Below are positions 1 through 6,741 of a stretch of 16,047 bases of DNA, one piece after another. The notes beneath the pieces are model-generated. The model was not told the origin of the DNA. It made no database searches and was given only the letters and a program-made list of their open reading frames with translations. Each line of letters begins with the position of its first letter. Positions within the stretch are counted from its first letter, which is position 1. A program made the position numbers and the translations under genes. The stretch is from Clostridiales bacterium DTU092 (GTDB lineage Bacteria; Bacillota; Clostridia; Caldicoprobacterales; Caldicoprobacteraceae): NCBI GenBank assembly GCA_001513505.1, contig LFTM01000116.1, positions 396 to 16,442 of the forward strand, in the 5' to 3' direction.

Positions 1-460
1 CAAGGGGTTTAAATAAAAGAAGCACAATAATATAGTTAGAGACACCGTGCACTACGTCAAACAAAATGCCTCTCAACCAATATGCAAAACCATATGCCCA
101 GCCGTAAAAGAATGATTCAAACACAGCAAAAAATGCTCCAAAAGCAAAGCCGTGAATCCCTGCAATAGCCGCATATCCAAATTCTGACTTGAATCTGTTT
201 CTCATCAACCATGTTACGATTATTAATACAGGCCAAACAATATAATATCCAATCACCCAGGTTGAAAAACCGTAAATCAATATTTCAGTAGTGGCAAAAA
301 CCACTGACACTAATAGGCTTCGCTTTAACCCAAAAGATACTGTATACACGATAAATAAAAGGGTTACTATTTCAACGTTAGGTACAAAGCTAAGCACAAA
401 TTTTCCTGCTGTAATCGATGCGCTAAGCAGAGCTATTAAAGCAATATCGCGTGGTTTCAT
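1..460 (-). CDS. ECF transporter S component, probably cobalamin-related (3' end beyond window)
   Basis: Reading leftward from the ATG at 460-458 gives an open frame of 153 codons with no stop before the window edge. The product is very hydrophobic, with about five predicted membrane segments. It begins MKPRDIALIALLSASITAG and later has IGYYIVWPVLIIV and AYGFAYWLRGILFDVVHG, a pattern typical of ECF S components, the substrate-binding membrane subunits that dock onto an EcfT/EcfA1/EcfA2 energising module. The gene starts 5 bp after the DUF4430 stop codon, with a weak GGTGA ribosome site inside the end of that gene, so translation is probably coupled. The upstream cobalamin riboswitch points to cobalamin or a corrinoid precursor as substrate. 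Family assignment is fairly firm; substrate is inferred from regulation. No ATPase genes are visible, but the downstream side lies outside the window. Confidence 0.8.
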   Translation of the reverse strand, partial: MKPRDIALIALLSASITAGKFVLSFVPNVEIVTLLFIVYTVSFGLKRSLLVSVVFATTEILIYGFSTWVIGYYIVWPVLIIVTWLMRNRFKSEFGYAAIAGIHGFAFGAFFAVFESFFYGWAYGFAYWLRGILFDVVHGVSNYIIVLLLFKPL

Positions 461-465
461 ATTTT

Positions 466-864
466 TCACCAGTTTTTCAATTCAAATTTATAAACATCAC
501 CATCTTTGAGAGGGATCTCCTGTGGCCCGGTAGTTGCATCTTCACCGTTTACTGCAATATGGAAAAACTCCTGCTGTGATTCATCAGCAACATAATTCAT
601 CATACCGGTTACCATTGTACCGAAATCATAAGTCTGGAAACTGGCACCCAGTTCTCCTTCCTTTTCCTTTAAAAGATCATACAAAAATTCATGATCAGTC
701 GTGTATTCAAATTTTTGATCAATATTCTCCTTCGAAATGACCACATGTATGGTCACCTGTTTTTTACCTTCCTCACCTTTTGGAGCAATAAAAGCACTGT
801 AACCCCAATAAACCAATACAGCCAGTAATAGAACAGAAACAATAGCAATGATTTTCTTATTCAT
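466..864 (-). CDS. Membrane-anchored DUF4430 (transcobalamin C-terminal-like) protein
   Basis: This 132-aa protein has one N-terminal hydrophobic segment (about residues 5-25) followed by a soluble extracellular domain. There is no lipobox cysteine, so an uncleaved anchor is more likely than a lipoprotein. Residues about 57-131 fit DUF4430: LYDLLKEKEG, then YDFGTMVTGMMNYVAD, then IAVNGEDA and a closing LKDGDVYKFEL. The fold is related to the C-terminal domain of eukaryotic B12 carriers such as transcobalamin and intrinsic factor. The start is supported by an AAGGAAAG ribosome site a few bases upstream. It is the first gene after the cobalamin riboswitch and sits directly before the ECF S component. 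I infer that it captures cobalamin or a related corrinoid at the cell surface and hands it to the S component. Domain call is good; binding role is inference. Confidence 0.8.
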   Translation of the reverse strand: MNKKIIAIVSVLLLAVLVYWGYSAFIAPKGEEGKKQVTIHVVISKENIDQKFEYTTDHEFLYDLLKEKEGELGASFQTYDFGTMVTGMMNYVADESQQEFFHIAVNGEDATTGPQEIPLKDGDVYKFELKNW

Positions 865-907
865 GATCTTTCCTTCCTTTCTTTAGTAAAAATATACCAG
901 AGCATAA

Positions 908-944
908 ATCAAAATCCCCTTTCAACGAATAGTCAAAAGGGGAT
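908..944 (-). terminator. Terminator-like hairpin of the riboswitch expression platform
   Basis: Read on the minus strand, ATCCCCTTT pairs with AAAGGGGAT (9 bp, 13-nt loop, arms at 936-944 and 914-922). It is followed by an interrupted T tract, TTTTGATTT. It lies between the cobalamin aptamer and the DUF4430 start, which is where a transcription-terminating expression platform belongs. The broken T run makes it weaker than a textbook terminator. Confidence 0.65.
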
Positions 945-994
945 CTCATGTTCTTATGCGACACAAACTAATCCACATAATACGCCGCATACAT

Positions 995-1183
995 AACACC
1001 TCCCCCATCCTCGTGGCTTACCGGTGTTTCAGCATAGGCAGGTCTTCCGGCTCAGCAGTAACACGCGATTTCGCCTTCCCAGTTTCCCAGTGGCCTTTGA
1101 AACCGCTAACCTGCTTTACGGCGGCGGGACCGCACAGGATTTTCACCTGTTTCCCTTTTTAATGCATTAATAGCAACCTATAC
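995..1183 (-). promoter_or_regulatory. Cobalamin riboswitch (B12 element)
   Basis: On the minus strand the conserved core reads in order: AAAGGGAAACAGGTGAAAATC, TGCGGTCCCGCCGCCGTAA, the B12 box GCCACTG (1094-1088), GCTGAGCCGGAAGACCTGCC, and then a P13-type stem. The P13 arms are AACACC at 1028-1023 and GGTGTT at 1000-995, enclosing the L13 loop that forms the kissing contact with L5. These are the hallmark segments of the adenosylcobalamin-type riboswitch. It precedes the DUF4430 and ECF S genes, so B12 excess should lower their expression through the downstream hairpin. The 5' boundary is approximate. Confidence 0.95.
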
Positions 1184-1211
1184 CGACAATATTATATTTT
1201 CCACGCTCCTC

Positions 1212-1240
1212 ATTATATTACAAAAACAACGTAAATTCAA
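1212..1240 (-). promoter_or_regulatory. SigA-type promoter for the riboswitch-DUF4430-ECF unit
   Basis: On the minus strand a TTGAAT -35 box (1240-1235) and a perfect TATAAT -10 box (1217-1212) are separated by exactly 17 bp. The start of transcription would fall just before the cobalamin aptamer, as expected for a riboswitch leader. Confidence 0.75.
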
Positions 1241-1361
1241 TATAAGCTCTATACTATTAATTGTTGTACCCTGAAAATATAGATTTCCGGACTATTTCGT
1301 CATCTGTATAGTTTAAGTTACTCCGCTTATCAGTAATAACATAAACCAAGTATTGAATGCA

Positions 1362-2138
1362 TCAAAAGGACTTTACCTGCTTTTTAGAACGTTCTGCCCT
1401 CCAGATACTCTTTTCTTCTATCCCTAATTTGCCAATGTTTTCTTCAGCCTTTCTTACGGAAGCAAGGTGAGCCATTGCATGGGCATCGCTTCCAAAAGAA
1501 AACGCAACCCCGGCTTCATTGCACAGTGACAAAAATGGATACAAAGCTTCGAAGTAATCCGGTTGACGCAGTCTCTCCGTTAATTCTATCGCTATATTAT
1601 TCTTCAACAACAGATCGATAATTGTAATATATTCCTTTTCTGAAAGCCTGCTCATCATTTCGGGCAAATAAAAATTTTCAACCATATGCGTTATCCCCCG
1701 TGCATCAAAAGGATGTACAATTATATCTATGAAAGATATACCCGCTGCTGATACCATATAGTCAAATGAACTTTGAGCCAATGTATTATAGTCACTTGCA
1801 ATTGGCATGGCAATCCTTTTGTTTTGATAGTGAGGACAGGCGGCCATGATGTAATCGTATTCCTGTAATTCCTCTTTTGTAGCTATAAGATTACCCGGAG
1901 ACATCATATCTACTTCTATACCAACATAAATGTTTATAGAGGGCCCAGCCGATTCAATTTCTTCTCTGATTTCATGCAGCCATTGCTTCATTGGCCGGTC
2001 AGCATAATAATGATCACTGAATCCAATAGACTCAAATTTAAGCCGTTCCATTTCCCTTATCATTGAGAGGACTTTTGCATCCTCCTGTGCACAAATACTT
2101 CTATGGGTATGAATATGATAATCACTGTTTATCAGCAT
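1362..2138 (-). CDS. PHP-domain phosphoesterase, histidinol-phosphatase-like
   Basis: This 258-aa protein carries the full set of polymerase and histidinol phosphatase (PHP) metal-binding motifs: DYHIHTH (H8, H10), FSDHYY (D42, H43), GIEVD (E75), CPHY (H103), VHPF (H142) and GSDAH (D218, H220). These ligate a two- or three-metal centre in a TIM-like barrel that hydrolyses phosphoesters. The length fits histidinol-phosphatase-like PHP enzymes, but there is no histidine biosynthesis gene nearby, so the substrate is probably not histidinol phosphate. The ATG is preceded by GAGGAGG at 7-nt spacing. The gene overlaps the end of the upstream PHP-glycosidase fusion by 7 bp, so the two are co-transcribed and probably translationally coupled. 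A sugar phosphate or phosphodiester linked to that enzyme's substrate is a reasonable guess. No terminator is evident downstream. Confidence 0.85.
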   Translation of the reverse strand: MLINSDYHIHTHRSICAQEDAKVLSMIREMERLKFESIGFSDHYYADRPMKQWLHEIREEIESAGPSINIYVGIEVDMMSPGNLIATKEELQEYDYIMAACPHYQNKRIAMPIASDYNTLAQSSFDYMVSAAGISFIDIIVHPFDARGITHMVENFYLPEMMSRLSEKEYITIIDLLLKNNIAIELTERLRQPDYFEALYPFLSLCNEAGVAFSFGSDAHAMAHLASVRKAEENIGKLGIEEKSIWRAERSKKQVKSF

Positions 2139-5100
2139 ATGGATTCCTCCTCTGTTACATCTATAACCTTTTCACCATTATCCCATCTGACAACGAGGAC
2201 AACGTTCCTGTTGGAAACTGCACGGACAACCGGTTCTTCGGATGGATCTTTTCTTGGATGACAATAAAGATCGATAACTCCGTCCAAGCCAAAGGGATAC
2301 CTTTTTATCCCGTGACCTTCCATTAAGCGTATATCCCAGACAAGAACATCTTTTGAAGTATCGGCTTCAAGGCCTATTACATGTTCAATCAGCATTGTTA
2401 TTGGTCCGACACCGCTGAATCCTACAAAATCATTGCGGACAAACTTGCCAAACAACTTGCCTGGCTCAGGTTTCAACGTATCGTAGCTTTCCCATATTGT
2501 ACCTGTATTCTTAAAAACCTCCGCCAATACCCTGACATGCTTATGTGAAATCTGATGGGCAAGTTCTCTGTATCCTCTGCTGGCAAGGCCTTTGACAACC
2601 ATCAGATTTGTTATGCACCATACCCCTCCCCGCCAGTAATCTCCTCCGTCTTCAATGAATCCCGGTGTATTTCGCGCTAAAGAAGGTATTGGATGATAAG
2701 TTTTAAATTCGTTTTCATTCAAAAGATGAGCAACAAACCCATCGAATCTGTCCTGAGGAACCATATCCGCCAGTAATGTCCAGTATGCACCAATGGTTTT
2801 CACTTTTGATAAGCTTCCGTCCCGGTACCGATCAAAATAGAATTTTTCTTGCTCATCCCACATATACCGGTTAACAAAATCAGTAAGGTATTTTGCTTCT
2901 TCTGCCATATCATGAACATCCGCTTCTCTGCCGATCTCTCTTGCCATTTTTATCAATATCTTAGCGGACAATACCTGTTGTGCAGTAATATCAATCCATG
3001 ACATATGCCCGTGGTCATACTCAGATGAATAGCCCTTTGCAAGACGTGGTTGATTGTCCATACCGCAGCCCCAACCCGATGAAAAGTAAGTTCCATCCTT
3101 CCAGGTACGGTGTTTTCTAAGCCAACGATGGTATGCAACAAGCGGGGGAAAAACTTTCTTTATCCTGTCAATATCTTTACTAATCTTATAATCTTCCCAC
3201 TCTGCCCATGCCATAATATTTGGACCAGTAGATGAGGGATCAAAGCGATGGAATTCATCGTTGCCGGTAAAGATGTTAATCTGCCTGCAAATAAAACCAT
3301 CCTTATGCTGTTTAGCATAAAAGTTGTTTAAGGAGCCAATAAAATCAAAGCTTTTTCGTGCATATTTTCCAAATTGGGTAATAAAGCAAAGACCCCACAT
3401 AAAAATACTATTGGAGAATTCAGTATACAAAAAGTTCGAAATCAGACCGCTGTTTTTCTCGGGTTGCCTTAGTTTTCTCCACGCAATATCCCATGCTTTT
3501 CTATAGCAGTCTATTACTATATCATGTCCTTCCCATATGGGTTCGGGTAACATTCCAGCAACCTCATGGTATGCCGGAATGGATTTTTCTGTATAACTCA
3601 TATTTCTAAACTGATTCTCTTCCACCATTTTATTTTCCGCATACGTATTCTGGTACACAACACCGGAACCACCGGTATCCTCATCTTTAAAATACAGAGT
3701 AAGCTGAACATTGTCCAAAATCTCTCTTATTTCGCGTATACGGAACGCTTCGGCCGGAACTTCTCCCGGCTTGTACGTTCCACTGCGGTTGAACTCGCCT
3801 GTGTAGAGGTTTCTGAATATATCCTGAAGTGGTTTATGCCAGAACAATTCTATCTTCTTTGTTTCATTTCCTACTTTTATCGTTATTGTCTCATGAGGTT
3901 TGATGATACAGCTTACCTTTCCATCAAAATGAATTTCGGTTCCATCTGCTCCAATGTAATATGATCCGGTAGCAGGGTATTTACCCTTATATACATCAAT
4001 TGTAACCTTAGAACGGTAATCAATGTTCACAAAAGGATTGTTTCTTATGAACACAGGATTAGAAATGGCGACATTACCAGCCATGTCATAACATTTTGCC
4101 AGGACATAGCTGTCCGTCTCCGGAGCATGCAGTTTTATATTCTTAAAAACATGCTCTTTGCCCTCAACCGGGATTTCCTTATACTTTTTCCCGTTCAGTA
4201 TAATCTCAATTTTTGATAAAGGTCCGTCACAACAAGCTTCTGCCGTAATTTCGATATGGTACTCTTTCCCTTCCATTCTCTCAATGCGTGTACCGGGGAG
4301 ATTTCCCTCAACGGTAAAATGAAGCAGCGGACCGGATGTTACCATACACCTTCCTGCTTTTACAGCATGAGCAATATCATCAAGGGTAAAATTATCAATG
4401 TATACATATGTTTTATACGGGGGCATTTCAAATTTGTCTGCGTCCATACACGCATCGGTCTCTGCAACCCCGGGTACGAAATAACCATTGTCCAAAAGAT
4501 CGTACCATACATCCTGATAATATTTATGGTCAGCCCTATATCCCATAACCACCACTGCATCCACAGCACCCGTTAGTATATCGAAGCCAAGTGTGGAGGC
4601 AATATTAGTAACAAATGTTACATCTTCATTCTCATACCACCAGCTGGTTGGATGTGCATAAACAGCTACGGTGTTCTCGCCCTTGCTGCGATAAACCGCA
4701 TTGGATATAGGGACATTGGTAAACTTCGGTTCCTCCGTGTTAGGTATGTGCTTCGCCTGTTCATATGGGTAGTATATTGGATCCCTGTACTGATCAGCAG
4801 GAGGCATCTGATCATAGTTAAATAGAAATACGTGCCCATATCTGTACTTACAATATTCATTACCAACATCCATGATAAACATGTCATCGCTCACCCTTTT
4901 TAGTAAATCAGCATATTGCTTTCGATAGGGCAGCTTACTTCTGATTATGCCTGTCCTGGCTTCTCTATGGTTATCATAATCGTAGGGAGCTCCGGCAATC
5001 AGGCAATTAAATCCTTCAGCCTTAGCTATCACTGCAGCCTGTTCAAGATCAACTGTCTTTTCTCTATCATATTTCCTCCTTGATACATGACTATGTGCGT

Positions 5101-5413
5101 CAAATGAATATAAATTGTATTTTCTGACAGGATCAGTTATCTTTCTTAAAATCGCGGTAATCTCCCTAACATCCCCGGGTTCAGAGAATTCAACTCTTTC
5201 CTTGTATGGACGATACAGTTTACCGCAAAAAACACTCACATAAATCTCTGTGTCTGATATTTCAAGTGTTCCCGTTCCTTCAATATATTTGATTGAAATT
5301 ATATCACCTTTATTGAACTGCTGTCCTTCTTCAATTTCCCTCTTTGTTATAATTACCTTTGCACATATGAGTTTATTGTTTTCATCAAAGGCATTAACAA
5401 TAAGTTTTGGCAT
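2132..5413 (-). CDS. PHP (CehA/McbA-like) metallohydrolase fused to GH63/trehalase-like glycosidase
   Basis: This 1093-aa protein has no signal peptide or membrane segment and is probably cytoplasmic. Residues 1-97 form a beta-rich region. A PHP domain follows at about 98-365, with SFDAHSH (D105, H107, H109), GNEY...GHVF (E186, H194), YAHP (H254) and AETDAC (D320, C322). A beta-sandwich-like stretch spans about 366-460 and a linker region about 461-620. The C-terminal part (about 625-1093) matches GH63/GH37/MGH1-like (alpha/alpha)6 hydrolases: GMDNQPR with likely acid D786, GGDYWRGGVW (922-932), and IWESYD with likely base E975. The reaction is presumably inverting glycoside hydrolysis plus phosphoester or related hydrolysis; the substrate is unknown. 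The ATG at 5413 has AGGGAAGG 8-10 nt upstream. An in-frame GTG at 5422 sits on that ribosome site and is less likely. It is first gene of an operon with a second PHP enzyme. Confidence 0.85.
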   Translation of the reverse strand: MPKLIVNAFDENNKLICAKVIITKREIEEGQQFNKGDIISIKYIEGTGTLEISDTEIYVSVFCGKLYRPYKERVEFSEPGDVREITAILRKITDPVRKYNLYSFDAHSHVSRRKYDREKTVDLEQAAVIAKAEGFNCLIAGAPYDYDNHREARTGIIRSKLPYRKQYADLLKRVSDDMFIMDVGNEYCKYRYGHVFLFNYDQMPPADQYRDPIYYPYEQAKHIPNTEEPKFTNVPISNAVYRSKGENTVAVYAHPTSWWYENEDVTFVTNIASTLGFDILTGAVDAVVVMGYRADHKYYQDVWYDLLDNGYFVPGVAETDACMDADKFEMPPYKTYVYIDNFTLDDIAHAVKAGRCMVTSGPLLHFTVEGNLPGTRIERMEGKEYHIEITAEACCDGPLSKIEIILNGKKYKEIPVEGKEHVFKNIKLHAPETDSYVLAKCYDMAGNVAISNPVFIRNNPFVNIDYRSKVTIDVYKGKYPATGSYYIGADGTEIHFDGKVSCIIKPHETITIKVGNETKKIELFWHKPLQDIFRNLYTGEFNRSGTYKPGEVPAEAFRIREIREILDNVQLTLYFKDEDTGGSGVVYQNTYAENKMVEENQFRNMSYTEKSIPAYHEVAGMLPEPIWEGHDIVIDCYRKAWDIAWRKLRQPEKNSGLISNFLYTEFSNSIFMWGLCFITQFGKYARKSFDFIGSLNNFYAKQHKDGFICRQINIFTGNDEFHRFDPSSTGPNIMAWAEWEDYKISKDIDRIKKVFPPLVAYHRWLRKHRTWKDGTYFSSGWGCGMDNQPRLAKGYSSEYDHGHMSWIDITAQQVLSAKILIKMAREIGREADVHDMAEEAKYLTDFVNRYMWDEQEKFYFDRYRDGSLSKVKTIGAYWTLLADMVPQDRFDGFVAHLLNENEFKTYHPIPSLARNTPGFIEDGGDYWRGGVWCITNLMVVKGLASRGYRELAHQISHKHVRVLAEVFKNTGTIWESYDTLKPEPGKLFGKFVRNDFVGFSGVGPITMLIEHVIGLEADTSKDVLVWDIRLMEGHGIKRYPFGLDGVIDLYCHPRKDPSEEPVVRAVSNRNVVLVVRWDNGEKVIDVTEEESIC

Positions 5414-5503
5414 ATCTGACACCTTCCCTATATCCTATATACAGACCTGTCCTTCTCATTCATTTTAGGTATGTTGCCTCATTCTCCGGAACCGCTAAAA
5501 ATA

Positions 5504-5532
5504 ATTATAACTTCTATGCAGGATTTTTCCAA
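5504..5532 (-). promoter_or_regulatory. SigA-type promoter for the PHP-glycosidase operon
   Basis: On the minus strand TTGGAA (-35, 5532-5527) and a perfect TATAAT (-10, 5509-5504) are separated by 17 bp. It predicts a leader of about 85 nt before the ATG at 5413. Confidence 0.65.
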
Positions 5533-5559
5533 GATATATAGAGAAATTCATAATTATTG

Positions 5560-5589
5560 TTGACAAATCTACGGTATTCATATTATTAT
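5560..5589 (+). promoter_or_regulatory. Possible rightward promoter
   Basis: A perfect TTGACA -35 box at 5560-5565 is followed after 18 bp by TATTAT at 5584-5589. It is about 440 bp upstream of the DUF969 gene, so if used it makes a long leader. In such AT-rich DNA the -10 match carries little weight, and no better-placed rightward promoter was found. Confidence 0.3.
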
Positions 5590-5838
5590 AAATACATAAT
5601 ATCACCTTATTATTTCATATATGATAAAAACGTAAATACGTTATTATAAATATATTGACTTACCATATCGACATTTTAAATTATACAATAGATATGCCAA
5701 TATTCATTAAACCATATCCAGCATTACTATATAACAGCAATAGCAGGACAATCCATAAAAGTCTATGAAGCGATGATTCTGTAAAAATGATTTTTTCTGA
5801 CATACTGCATTCTATCGTCCCAGCCCGGAAAAACTGTT

Positions 5839-5863
5839 CGTTAAAATAATATAAGTTTTAACG
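5839..5863. repeat. Perfect 8-bp inverted repeat, operator-like
   Basis: CGTTAAAA (5839-5846) and TTTTAACG (5856-5863) are exact reverse complements separated by 9 bp, and the right arm abuts a -10-like GATAAT (5863-5868). The size and centre-to-centre distance of about 17 bp suit a dimeric transcription factor. It may control the DUF969 operon. No regulator gene is adjacent to say which protein would bind. Confidence 0.45.
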
Positions 5864-5973
5864 ATAATACTATAACCTTCCTTCCGAGTTTATGTGCTTT
5901 AAAGAGCCCCATTACTCGTAATAAGGTTAATAATTCGCTTAGTTACTATTATCCTTTTCTTTCCAAATTTTGG

Positions 5974-6000
5974 ATCTATTTAATATCAATTTAAATAGAT
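5974..6000. repeat. AT-only inverted repeat upstream of the DUF969 ribosome site
   Basis: ATCTATTTAA (5974-5983) and TTAAATAGAT (5991-6000) are perfect 10-bp complements with a 7-nt loop, ending about 16 nt before the AAGGAAGGAGG ribosome site. It could be an mRNA hairpin or an operator. It lacks GC pairs and a T tract, so it is not a terminator. Confidence 0.4.
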
Positions 6001-6031
6001 TAATTTATGGTAATAAGGAAGGAGGAAAATA

Positions 6032-6730
6032 ATGATTAAACTCATAGGTATCTTAATTATCATTGTAGGCTTCATTCTAAAGATTGACACTATTGCTGTT
6101 GTAATCCTTGCTGGACTTATCACCGGGCTAGTTGCAGGAATACCTTTTAATGACATTATAACAACTCTGGGAAGCGCTTTTGTTACTAACAGGTACATGT
6201 CAATATTTATAATTTCCCTGCCTGTTATAGGTCTTTTAGAAAGGTATGGGCTCAAAGAAAGGGCTGCTTATTTAATAGGCAAAATAAAAGCCGCAACCGT
6301 AGGTCGTATCACTTCTCTTTATCTCATTATCAGAACGCTTTGTGCTATGTTTGGACTTAGGATCGGTGGCCACGTTCAGTTTATAAGGCCACTTATTCTT
6401 CCTATGGCTCAGGGTGCTGCCAATAACAGATATGGAGAAGTAGATGAAAAGGATGAACAGACAATTAAAGGACTTGAAGGAGCAGTTGAAAACTACGGAA
6501 ACTTTTTTGGCCAAAATGTCTTCATAGCCGCTGGAGGAGTACTTTTGATCGTAGGTGTTATGCAGGAACAGGGGTATACGGTTGAAGCCATAGACATCGC
6601 GAAGGCTTCCATACCGATAGCATTAATAATAATGATTGTGGGTACGCTTCAGTTCCTGTATTTTGACAAAAAATTTGACAAAAAGTACAAAACCGTTAAA
6701 GTACAGGAAGACATCAATGTTAAAGAATAG
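6032..6730 (+). CDS. DUF969 family membrane protein, putative transporter subunit
   Basis: This 232-aa polytopic membrane protein opens with hydrophobic segments at about residues 3-20 and 22-45 and has further ones near 55-70, 90-110, 160-180 and 190-212, with a charged C-terminal tail. The conserved stretch LRIGGHVQFIRPLILPMAQG (about 110-129) and the central VENYGNFFGQNVF segment fit DUF969. Members are nearly always encoded beside DUF979, as here, 11 bp apart. The start has a strong AAGGAAGGAGG site at ideal spacing. The pair is thought to be membrane transport related, but I know of no established substrate. The downstream pyroglutamyl-peptidase and cyclotransferase genes suggest 5-oxoproline or a pyroglutamyl or gamma-glutamyl compound. 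Family call is confident; function is inference. Confidence 0.85.
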   Translation: MIKLIGILIIIVGFILKIDTIAVVILAGLITGLVAGIPFNDIITTLGSAFVTNRYMSIFIISLPVIGLLERYGLKERAAYLIGKIKAATVGRITSLYLIIRTLCAMFGLRIGGHVQFIRPLILPMAQGAANNRYGEVDEKDEQTIKGLEGAVENYGNFFGQNVFIAAGGVLLIVGVMQEQGYTVEAIDIAKASIPIALIIMIVGTLQFLYFDKKFDKKYKTVKVQEDINVKE

Positions 6731-6741
6731 GGGGTGTACGT

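Larger units (their letters stand above)
5414..6031. other. Divergent intergenic region, 618 bp, no gene seen
   Basis: This very AT-rich spacer separates the leftward PHP-glycosidase operon from the rightward DUF969 operon. I find no credible coding frame with a ribosome site. It holds the leftward promoter at 5504-5532, a possible rightward promoter at 5560-5589, and inverted repeats at 5629-5642 (AACGTA-AA-TACGTT), 5839-5863 and 5974-6000. I see no T-box, known riboswitch or tRNA. The length is more than two simple promoters need, so it may contain a long leader or several operators. Confidence 0.7.

Noticed and set aside
968..994. Eight-codon frame (MYAAYYVD) on the minus strand right after GGGGGAGGTGTT, between riboswitch and terminator
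   Set aside because: The apparent ribosome site is the 3' part of the riboswitch P13 stem-loop, which explains it without translation, and the frame is too short to judge. A conserved leader peptide in relatives would reopen it.
3566..3964. 132-codon plus-strand frame opposite the PHP-glycosidase gene
   Set aside because: Antisense to a continuous conserved protein, with no ribosome site or family resemblance.
5420..5422. GTG start for the PHP-glycosidase fusion
   Set aside because: The GTG overlaps the GGGAAGG ribosome site; the ATG three codons on has the right spacing.
5655..5687. TTGACT as a possible -35 box for the DUF969 operon
   Set aside because: The nearest TATA-like hexamers (TTATAC, TATACA) are 20-21 bp away, outside the usual 16-18 bp spacing.
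5775..5800. CodY-box-like TTTTTTCTGACATA in the divergent spacer
   Set aside because: Only about nine of fifteen consensus positions match, which is expected by chance in such DNA.
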